Assembly (NCBI RefSeq): GCF_001648555.1
Contig: NZ_LQXM01000030.1
Location: 248,001-312,000, forward strand
Direction of reading: 5' to 3'
Origin: Rossellomorea aquimaris TF-12
Lineage (GTDB): Bacteria > Bacillota > Bacilli > Bacillales > Bacillaceae_B
Length of the DNA: 64,000 nt
The notes below the pieces were generated by a model. That model was not told where the DNA came from, made no database searches, and was given only the letters and a program-made list of their open reading frames with translations. The position numbers and the translations under genes are program-made. Numbering within the stretch: position 1 is the first letter of the stretch; each line of letters starts with the position of its first letter. Shown here piece by piece: positions 53,721-60,584 of this stretch.

Positions 53721-53801
53721 CTTTTATAAATATATGTCCACGAACACCAGCAGATTTGCTGTCACCTGTAAAAGGTGGCAGCTTTCGTCGTTTTATAAGG
53801 G
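53721..53801 (+). ncRNA. Candidate structured leader RNA (possible riboswitch) of pfeT
   Basis: Nested pairing in the leader: CTTTTATAAA (53721-53730) with TTTATAAGGG (53792-53801), then ACGAA (53740-53744) with TTCGT (53784-53788), enclosing two hairpins CAGCA-GATT-TGCTG (53748-53761) and CACCT-GTAAA-AGGTG (53763-53777). GCTG (53758-53761) could instead pair with CAGC (53779-53782), giving an alternative fold. It does not match the NiCo or yybP-ykoY motifs as I know them. Confidence 0.5.
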
Positions 53802-53803
53802 TA

Positions 53804-53833
53804 TTGACGTTGATTATTATTCTCAATGAGAAT
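53804..53833 (+). promoter_or_regulatory. Second possible promoter overlapping a Fur-like box
   Basis: TTGACG (53804-53809), 18 bases, GAGAAT (53828-53833). TGATTATTATTCTCA at 53811-53825 matches 12 of 14 positions of the Fur box TGATAATNATTATCA. It is closer to the gene than the PerR-controlled promoter. Confidence 0.45.
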
Positions 53834-53868
53834 CCTGGATTTTCATTTATTACAAGGAGGAAAACGTA

Positions 53869-55791
53869 ATGAGCTCTCAATCTAAAGCCTTTCCTATGGG
53901 AAGCCATAATGAAAAAATACAATTACTTGATAAAATAAAGCCTCATGCAGAATTAATCGCCGCTTTAGTCAGTGGTGTCTTTATTTTACTGGGATGGCTG
54001 TTTTCAAAGGATGAATCCTCTGCCACCTTGAGCATCGTCTTTTATTTATTGGCCTTCGTTATTGGAGGATTTGCCAAAGCAAAAGAAGGAATCGAAGAAA
54101 CGATTGAAAATAAAGAACTGAATGTGGAAATGCTCATGATTTTCGCAGCCGTCGGTTCTGCCATCATTGGATACTGGACTGAAGGAGCCATCCTTATTTT
54201 CATCTTTGCAGTCAGTGGTGCACTTGAAACCTATACGATGAATAAGAGTCAGAAAGAAATCTCAGCACTGATGGAATTGCAGCCTGAGGAAGCATGGCTT
54301 GTAACCAATGGTGGCGAAAAGAAGGTCCAAGTATCCACCCTTGATATTGGGGACCAAATATTAATTAAACCAGGTGAGCGTGTTCCAACCGATGGTGTCG
54401 TCATCAAAGGAAACACGACGATTGATGAGGCAGCTATCACGGGAGAAGCCGTTCCCGTTACAAAAGCTCAACAAGACGAGGTGTTTGCTGGTACGGTAAA
54501 CATCAATGGTGCTATTACCATTGAAATGACCAAACCAAGCAGCGAAACCCTTTTCCAAAAAATCATCGATCTCGTTCAATCTGCTCAAAGCGAAAAGTCC
54601 CCTTCCCAGCTGTTTATCGAACGCTTTGAAGGGACTTATGTGAAAGTCGTTCTAGTTGTTGTCTTTCTTATGATGTTTCTCCCACACTTCTTCCTTGGGT
54701 GGAGCTGGACAGAAACCTTTTACAGAGCAATGGTCTTACTGGTGGTCGCATCTCCTTGTGCTCTCGTAGCAGCCATTATGCCTGCAAGTCTATCGGCTAT
54801 TTCAAACGGAGCGAGACACGGTATTCTCTTTAAAGGTGGCGCTCACTTAGAAAACCTCAGCAATATTAAAGCCATTGCCTTTGATAAAACAGGTACCTTA
54901 ACAAAAGGAAAGCCAGTTGTGACGGATCTGTTAGTAAGTAGTCAATTAGAGGAACATGACGTGTTACACATTGTGGCATCCATTGAAAATCAATCCAATC
55001 ATCCACTGGCACAAGCCATTGTCGGTCACGCTCGTAAACAGTTAGACCGGGCTCTATTCCAACCCGATTCTCTCGAAGATGTATCAGGATGGGGAGTCAA
55101 AGCAATGGTAAACGGCGAAGAATGGAAAATTGGAAAAGCTGATTTTGTGGATAAAGTGTTAGCAGAACAATTCATGGATGGTGCTTTTAACAAGCTTGCT
55201 TCAGAAGGAAAAACCACCGTCTTCGTCGCGAAGGAAAATACAATCGTCGCTCTTATCGCTCTAAAAGACGTCGTTCGCAAAGAAACCATTGAAGCACTTG
55301 AACTCTTGAAAAAAGAAGGCGTCCAAACCATCATGCTAACGGGAGACAATGAAAAAACAGCACGCGCCATTGCCGAAGAAGCAAAAGTGGCTTCCTTTAT
55401 CGCCGAATGTCTGCCTGAAACCAAAGTAGAAGAGCTGAAAAAGCTAAAAGAACAATTTGGAACAGTTGGAATGGTTGGAGACGGTATCAACGATGCTCCT
55501 GCCCTGGCAACGGCGAACGTCGGCATCGCCATGGGTGAAGGAACCGACGTAGCTCTCGAAACCGCCGATGTCGTCTTAATGAAAAACGACCTTACCCGGA
55601 TCGCAGAAGCCATTAAACTATCGAAAAAAATGAAGCGTATCGTTCAACAAAATGTCGTCTTCTCCATCGCCGTCATTATGATACTGATCGCTTCAAACTT
55701 CCTGCAGCTACTGGATCTTCCATACGGAGTCATCGGTCACGAAGGAAGTACGATTTTGGTTATTTTAAATGGATTGCGTTTATTGAAATAG
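53869..55791 (+). CDS. pfeT: P1B4-type metal-transporting ATPase PfeT (ZosA-like)
   Basis: 640 residues. No N-terminal metal-binding domain; about six to eight membrane helices. Actuator TGEAVP, membrane SPCAL motif, phosphorylation site DKTGTLTKG, GDGINDAP hinge, and the last-helix HEGSTILVILNGLRLL, the HEGG-like signature of P1B4 pumps. These export Fe(II) (PfeT) and were earlier linked to zinc. The perfect PerR box upstream matches B. subtilis pfeT, induced by peroxide and iron. ACAAGGAGGAAAACGTA before the ATG. Confidence 0.9.
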   Translation: MSSQSKAFPMGSHNEKIQLLDKIKPHAELIAALVSGVFILLGWLFSKDESSATLSIVFYLLAFVIGGFAKAKEGIEETIENKELNVEMLMIFAAVGSAIIGYWTEGAILIFIFAVSGALETYTMNKSQKEISALMELQPEEAWLVTNGGEKKVQVSTLDIGDQILIKPGERVPTDGVVIKGNTTIDEAAITGEAVPVTKAQQDEVFAGTVNINGAITIEMTKPSSETLFQKIIDLVQSAQSEKSPSQLFIERFEGTYVKVVLVVVFLMMFLPHFFLGWSWTETFYRAMVLLVVASPCALVAAIMPASLSAISNGARHGILFKGGAHLENLSNIKAIAFDKTGTLTKGKPVVTDLLVSSQLEEHDVLHIVASIENQSNHPLAQAIVGHARKQLDRALFQPDSLEDVSGWGVKAMVNGEEWKIGKADFVDKVLAEQFMDGAFNKLASEGKTTVFVAKENTIVALIALKDVVRKETIEALELLKKEGVQTIMLTGDNEKTARAIAEEAKVASFIAECLPETKVEELKKLKEQFGTVGMVGDGINDAPALATANVGIAMGEGTDVALETADVVLMKNDLTRIAEAIKLSKKMKRIVQQNVVFSIAVIMILIASNFLQLLDLPYGVIGHEGSTILVILNGLRLLK

Positions 55792-55798
55792 AGGAATG

Positions 55799-55834
55799 GC
55801 AGCTAATCTTTATGGATTAGCTGCTTTTTTTTGA
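55799..55834 (+). terminator. Terminator of pfeT
   Basis: GCAGCTAATC, TTTAT, GGATTAGCTGC, then a run of seven or more T. Confidence 0.85.
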
Positions 55835-55845
55835 TGGGTGTTGGG

Positions 55846-55937
55846 TTTTTCTGCTGTTTTGGGGATTTATCTTCCGTTTTGGAATTTTATCTTCCATTAT
55901 TTCTTTTTATCTGCCAAAATTCCAATATATCTGCCAT
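55846..55937. repeat. Phased array of ATCTKCC words, period exactly 20 bp
   Basis: CTGCTG at 55851, CTTCCG at 55871, CTTCCA at 55891, CTGCCA at 55911 and 55931: four steps of exactly 20, each preceded by a T/A-rich stretch ending TAT. Close relative of the array at 60301. Confidence 0.8.
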
Positions 55938-55974
55938 TCTTGTAAATTCGACAAAAAACCCCCTGCCCTCCACA

Positions 55975-56036
55975 AGGTCCGTCCCTCATCTTCCGTTCGG
56001 AAAAATCCGCACCGTTCCCCTGGAGGTCCGTCCCTC
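55975..56036. repeat. Two direct copies of AGGTCCGTCCCT
   Basis: Exact copies at 55975 and 56024. The second is preceded by a stretch (from 56005) nearly identical over 33 bases to that before the single copy at 60447. The distance from the last ATCTGCC to GGTCC is 47 bases here and at the 60.3-kb locus. Confidence 0.8.
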
Positions 56037-56040
56037 AATA

Positions 56041-56076
56041 AATAAAAGCACAGCGCCAACAGGCGCTGTGCTTTTA
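56041..56076 (-). terminator. Terminator of the glucanase gene
   Basis: AATAAAAGCACAGCGCC, AACA, GGCGCTGTGCTTTTAT; strong and probably bidirectional. Confidence 0.85.
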
Positions 56077-56083
56077 TAGTGAT

Positions 56084-59044
56084 TTACTTCAGTTCTACAT
56101 TATCAATCATCACTTCATGCTCTCCTATTGGTGAGCCTGTTGCACCTAATAAGAACTTTAAACTTGTTAGTTCACTTTTTGGCATGGTAAAGGTATATTC
56201 ATAGTGTGTTTTCTCGCCATTGAGTTGAACCTTTTCTGATAGAAAGCGTGTGTATTGACTGTTTTCAATGGTTACTTCCATTGATCGTTCGACGGTTGAT
56301 TGTGCATCGAAGGAAAGGGTGTATTGTCTATTCGGTTCTAAAACGACATTTCCTTGATAGAACTGAACGCTCCAAGTTTCATTTCCCTCTTGTCCAATCA
56401 CAACTTTTGCCTGACCGTCTTCATGCTGAACGCTTGCTGCAGCATCCTTGTGAATATAGGAAGTCCATGGGTCTAGTCCACCATCGAAGGTTCCGTTTTT
56501 AATGAGGGATGAGTCAGCTGGCCCTCCTATTTTCACTAGCTTGATCCCGTCCAGTTTTACCTCTTCTGTGCTTCCACCTAGATGAATGATGAGTTGCGAT
56601 TCTAAATCCGTTACATCTGGCATCATGAAGCTCATGGATTGCTCTCCCCATTCTGTATCAAGGGAAAGGGTTTCTGATGCATAGGTAACATGACCATCAT
56701 GACTTTTGAATTCTATTTGAATATCCCGAGCACTTTCAGCTTTTGCGTTCAGGGTTAGCTCATATTCACTTTCACTTTGTAGCTGCAGTCCCTTTTGAAC
56801 GAGTTGAACATCTTCAGAAAGATCCGCGAATTGAGCCCATAGAACACGTTCATCCGCATCCACTTTAATAGAAGCTGCATTTGCCGGGTCTACTATGTTC
56901 CAGTAAAGTAAACGGTCTGGATAGCCTTGATCAAAGGTACCGTTGTACACTAGGTTCCCATCAGGAAGTGGTGATTTTGAAGCATCCGGATTCATAACAA
57001 TAGGAGAAATTTCTTCTATTCTTGCGTTGCCTATCCATACAGGCATAGTGGAAAGTCCAAGGTTAAATTCCATACGAGCGGCAAGGTCCGTCTCTTCTGT
57101 CATTTGAAACACCATTTCATATGTTTGAAGTTGATCAGTAAGAGAAAAAGATTCACTTCTTGAATAGGTTGCAAACCCTCTTTCTGCCCCACCATTAACC
57201 TTTACATTGATTGGACGATTATCACTTGATTTCGCATCAAATGTAACTCGATAATATCGTCCTTTTCCAATTGATGCATCCTGAATTAGTTGTACCGAAT
57301 AAGGCTGACTGCCTGGATTTTGAATATCTACTTTCGCATACGATTGACCGTCAAGCTGGTCGATGGCAATATCCGCTTCACCGCCAAAGTCTGGTAGTGT
57401 AAGGAAATACCAATAATCTGTATTCTCTACCCCTTGAATTCCTTCTACGTTTTCCCAATCTTGGTCAAATCCATTGTTATAGATTAAATTCCCGTCCTCT
57501 AATGGCTGTTTCGCACCCTCTGGTAAAGGCTCTGGTTCTACCGTTGGAAGCTCCAGTGTTTTATATGGACGACCTGTTAAATCATAGGCACGTACGTATT
57601 CAACTTCCATTGACTGAGGGAACATCGTTTCTGCCGTTGGATCTCCATCAAAGTTCCCTCCAACTGCCAGGTTTAAAAGCAGATGAAATGGTTGATCAAA
57701 CGGAGCTGGGTACGTGTAGTTTGCAGCAGTACTAGTACCTTTGCTGTACCAATTGTTTTGGGTTTGAGTTAGCTTTCCATCCACATACCAGCGAATTTCT
57801 CCCGGCTCCCATTCAAGAGAATAAACATGTTCGTCAGAGATCGTTGTTCCGTCTTCGAACGCATAGTGGGAACCTGTATACTTGTTGTTTGGCCAGGTTT
57901 CTCCATAATGAATAGTTCCGATTACCTCATGAGGGTTACTCCCTTGTACCTCCATGATGTCAATTTCTCCAGATGAAGCCCACGCTCCATACACATCATC
58001 CTCAGGAAGCATCCAAAATGCCGGCCAATAGCCTTTCCCAACCGGGAGGGAAGCCTTCATTTCAAATTTCCCATATGCCTTAGCGAAAAGCCCTTTTGTT
58101 TTCAAGCGGGCAGAAGTATAGGAATAGCCTTCATACTCCTCTTCTTTTGCTGTTATGAAAAGCTTTCCATCTTCTGTTTTTGCATTTTCAGGTCGGTCTG
58201 TGTAGTATTGCTTTTCATTATTACCCCAACCCGAAATAAATTGTCCGTTTTCATCTAAAAACCCGTTGCCAATATCAAATGTCCACTTATCCCGATCAAT
58301 CTTCGTTTGATTAAATTCATCATGCCAAATGAGTGACCATGGTGTAACGAAGGAGGCGGCGTCGCTTGTTTCCTTCCCATTCACCACAATGGAGGTTTTT
58401 AAGGTTGCCTTTTCTATGGAACCTTCCCCATCAATCGTAGAGCTTTGACCACCCTCTGATACCACTAACTCCTGCACTAAACTATCAGTAGGTAGAAGAA
58501 TAGATGAAAGCGCGTTCAAAATTAACCCTTCAGAAATACCTTGAAGCTCTAATTGAGCAAGACCACTTTTACCAGCCATTGTAATGGTCTCAAATTCCCC
58601 GTCTAGTGTAGATTTTTCTTTTTTAGAGGGAGATGAAAATACCGTTACATCTTGAAACCCTTCAGACGTAATCTCGTTTTCTTCTAAACTAGCATTTGCA
58701 CTCAGCAAGGTTTCATTTATGTCTGATTTTCCAGAGACAGTAATTTTCGTTGAAAATGATGGTGTAATTACAGAGAGGATGTGTAACTTTGAATCTGTTA
58801 CTTGAAGAGTTTCAGGTGCTGTTCCCTTTATTAGGGTTGTACCAAGTACCGTCACGTTATCTAACGTAATATTCTCACCAGCGTCAGGTGTAATGACTAA
58901 GTTCCCTTCAATCGTTGTGTCCTTTAAAATAGAATCCTTGAGATGGTATTGCTTTTCTTTGCTATTTGCTTTCCCCATATTTCCGGGAGCCAAAGCAAAG
59001 ATCAGGCATGCAGCCGTAAGAGAGGTGACTACTTTTTTAATCAT
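56084..59044 (-). CDS. Secreted GH16 beta-glucanase with three carbohydrate-binding modules
   Basis: 986 residues. Signal peptide (about 1-26); a repetitive beta-rich region (about 35-220) like a short beta-helix adhesin; a GH16 catalytic domain (about 235-492) with SSGEIDIME, Glu360 nucleophile, Asp362 and Glu365 acid/base; then three related beta-sandwich modules of the CBM4/9 type (about 515-675, 690-835, 845-986), each opening with a DGNLIYNNGFDQ or NGTFDGG motif. The family cleaves beta-1,3- or mixed-linkage glucans such as laminarin. Under a LacI-type operator; the regulator gene is next upstream. Confidence 0.92.
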   Translation of the reverse strand: MIKKVVTSLTAACLIFALAPGNMGKANSKEKQYHLKDSILKDTTIEGNLVITPDAGENITLDNVTVLGTTLIKGTAPETLQVTDSKLHILSVITPSFSTKITVSGKSDINETLLSANASLEENEITSEGFQDVTVFSSPSKKEKSTLDGEFETITMAGKSGLAQLELQGISEGLILNALSSILLPTDSLVQELVVSEGGQSSTIDGEGSIEKATLKTSIVVNGKETSDAASFVTPWSLIWHDEFNQTKIDRDKWTFDIGNGFLDENGQFISGWGNNEKQYYTDRPENAKTEDGKLFITAKEEEYEGYSYTSARLKTKGLFAKAYGKFEMKASLPVGKGYWPAFWMLPEDDVYGAWASSGEIDIMEVQGSNPHEVIGTIHYGETWPNNKYTGSHYAFEDGTTISDEHVYSLEWEPGEIRWYVDGKLTQTQNNWYSKGTSTAANYTYPAPFDQPFHLLLNLAVGGNFDGDPTAETMFPQSMEVEYVRAYDLTGRPYKTLELPTVEPEPLPEGAKQPLEDGNLIYNNGFDQDWENVEGIQGVENTDYWYFLTLPDFGGEADIAIDQLDGQSYAKVDIQNPGSQPYSVQLIQDASIGKGRYYRVTFDAKSSDNRPINVKVNGGAERGFATYSRSESFSLTDQLQTYEMVFQMTEETDLAARMEFNLGLSTMPVWIGNARIEEISPIVMNPDASKSPLPDGNLVYNGTFDQGYPDRLLYWNIVDPANAASIKVDADERVLWAQFADLSEDVQLVQKGLQLQSESEYELTLNAKAESARDIQIEFKSHDGHVTYASETLSLDTEWGEQSMSFMMPDVTDLESQLIIHLGGSTEEVKLDGIKLVKIGGPADSSLIKNGTFDGGLDPWTSYIHKDAAASVQHEDGQAKVVIGQEGNETWSVQFYQGNVVLEPNRQYTLSFDAQSTVERSMEVTIENSQYTRFLSEKVQLNGEKTHYEYTFTMPKSELTSLKFLLGATGSPIGEHEVMIDNVELK

Positions 59045-59065
59045 GATACGCCTCCTTTTTCATTT

Positions 59066-59083
59066 ATGTCCCACGTAGGACAT
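59066..59083. promoter_or_regulatory. LacI-type operator before the glucanase gene
   Basis: ATGTCCCACGTAGGACAT: 16 of 18 positions symmetrical around a central CG, 22 bases upstream of the start codon. Central CG and length fit LacI/GalR-family operators. Confidence 0.7.
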
Positions 59084-59156
59084 TTGCTTATAACTATAAG
59101 AGCATATCCCATCTTTGACAACATTTTTTTACAATAATAATAAGGAGAAGAGACAC

Positions 59157-59193
59157 AAAAAAACGCTCAAACCCTTAGGATTTAAGCATTTTC
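59157..59193 (-). terminator. Terminator of the LacI-type gene
   Basis: On the minus strand GCTTAAATCC, TAA, GGGTTTGAGCG then six T. Confidence 0.75.
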
Positions 59194-59199
59194 TGAAAA

Positions 59200-60222
59200 T
59201 TATTTTTTTGAAATACAGGAACCCCTTTTGACAAGGGATGCTTGAAAGGAACTCGTTTTTTCAATGGGCTGCTGCTCCATCTGATTAATCAACTGCTCAA
59301 CTAATGAAACCGCCATCTCTATTCGTGGTACATGCATCGTTGTTAAAGGCGGAGAGGTATGTTCTGTCAGCAATATATCATCAAACCCAATAAGGGAGAC
59401 GTCTTCTGGAACCCTTCGATTGGCCGCTCTTAAAGCTTTAAGAGCACCAATAGCAATATAATCATTTGAGCACACAATGGCAGACGGTAGTGTCCCCTTT
59501 TGAATCCAATGATTAATCGCTTCTGTCCCTGCTTCTTCCACGAATTTTCCTTTGAAAACAAATTCTGATTTTGGTTGAATCCCTGCTTTTTCAAGAGCTT
59601 TTTGGTAACCTCTATAGCGTTCATTGGCAGCATTATTATCTTCGTCCCCTGTAATGATGCCAATGTCCCTATGGCCAAGCTGAAGGAAGTAATGGGTAGC
59701 CTCCATGGCACTTGCTTCATTTTCAAATAATGGCATGGGAATTGAAGGCGCAGGATTGCCCACATTGTTCTGATCAAATACCCCTACCAAAAAGTTGGCT
59801 GATGTGATTTGATCCACAATCTCTTGAACGTTTGTCCAACTGATGATGATTCCCCCATCTATGCTTTTTTCACGGTACAGCTTTAAAATAGGAGAAGAAT
59901 CCGTCACGTCGGTCATGGTCACAAGCACATTGTACCCCCGCTCAGAGCAAGCACTGATTATCGATCCAATCACCACACTGTAAAAAAGATCATCAGAATA
60001 GATTCGGTGTTTGGAAGGATCTTGTATGATAAAAAGCCCAATCGTGTGCGTTTTTTTCTTTACGAGTCGCCTTGCCGAAACATTAGGCTGATATTGATGC
60101 TCTTCCATAATGGTAAGAATACGATCCCGCGTTTCAGGTCGTACTTGGTCCGAATTGTTTAGCACACGCTGTACCGTCTTCCTCGATACCCCCGCAAGCT
60201 TCGCAATATCAAATATATCCAT
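59200..60222 (-). CDS. LacI-family transcription regulator
   Basis: 340 residues. N-terminal HTH and hinge: MDIFDIAKLAGVSRKTVQRVLNNSDQVRPETRDRILTIMEEH and NVSARRLVKKKTHTIGLF. A periplasmic-binding-like effector domain follows with SNDYIAIGALKALR and VSLIGFDDILLTEHTSPPLTT. Effector is probably a sugar or glucan oligosaccharide. It lies directly upstream of the glucanase gene, whose promoter has the expected operator. CAGGAGGAAATT before the ATG. Confidence 0.92.
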   Translation of the reverse strand: MDIFDIAKLAGVSRKTVQRVLNNSDQVRPETRDRILTIMEEHQYQPNVSARRLVKKKTHTIGLFIIQDPSKHRIYSDDLFYSVVIGSIISACSERGYNVLVTMTDVTDSSPILKLYREKSIDGGIIISWTNVQEIVDQITSANFLVGVFDQNNVGNPAPSIPMPLFENEASAMEATHYFLQLGHRDIGIITGDEDNNAANERYRGYQKALEKAGIQPKSEFVFKGKFVEEAGTEAINHWIQKGTLPSAIVCSNDYIAIGALKALRAANRRVPEDVSLIGFDDILLTEHTSPPLTTMHVPRIEMAVSLVEQLINQMEQQPIEKTSSFQASLVKRGSCISKK

Positions 60223-60298
60223 AATTTCCTCCTGATTGGTTGGTCTTTCTTTACGTTATATTATAGCCGATGATGGATTGGTTGTGTTTGGTTTATGT

Positions 60299-60420
60299 TT
60301 ATCTGCCGTTTCGGAGATATATCTGCCGTCTTTTCAATTTATCTGCCGTTCCTGAAATATATCTGCCATTATTTCTTTTTATCTGCCAAAATCCAAATAT
60401 ATCTGCCATTCTTCCAATTT
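60299..60420. repeat. Phased array of ATCTGCC words, period exactly 20 bp, six units
   Basis: ATCTGCC starts at 60301, 60321, 60341, 60361, 60381 and 60401 with no deviation. Position 8-9 is GT or AT/AA; the other bases vary and are AT-rich, ending in TAT or TTT. An AGGTCCGTCCCT word follows at 60447-60458. It lies in the 362-base divergent space 60223-60584 between the LacI-type gene and the gene at 60585; no other feature is clear. Confidence 0.9.
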
Positions 60421-60446
60421 CGACAATATCCACACCGTTTCCTTGG

Positions 60447-60458
60447 AGGTCCGTCCCT
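60447..60458. repeat. AGGTCCGTCCCT word, last copy
   Basis: Exact copy, preceded by a 20-odd-base stretch shared with the copy at 56024. Confidence 0.8.
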
Positions 60459-60584
60459 CAAACATCCTCAAACATCTCTCAAAAACCTTTCAAACACCTC
60501 ACCACAAAAACAAAATGAAACCTAGACGTCCTTCCAAACGTATATACAGTATAAATAGAAATAGAACCTTGAAAGGGGATCGAC

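Noticed and set aside
53707..53922. 71-residue minus-strand frame over the pfeT leader
   Set aside because: It covers the promoter, PerR box edge, leader and pfeT start, and has no ribosome site; the regulatory reading explains the region better.
60299..60420. CRISPR array
   Set aside because: Only about 7-10 bases recur per 20-bp unit; CRISPR repeats are longer and spacers are of uniform 30-40 bases. No cas genes are present.
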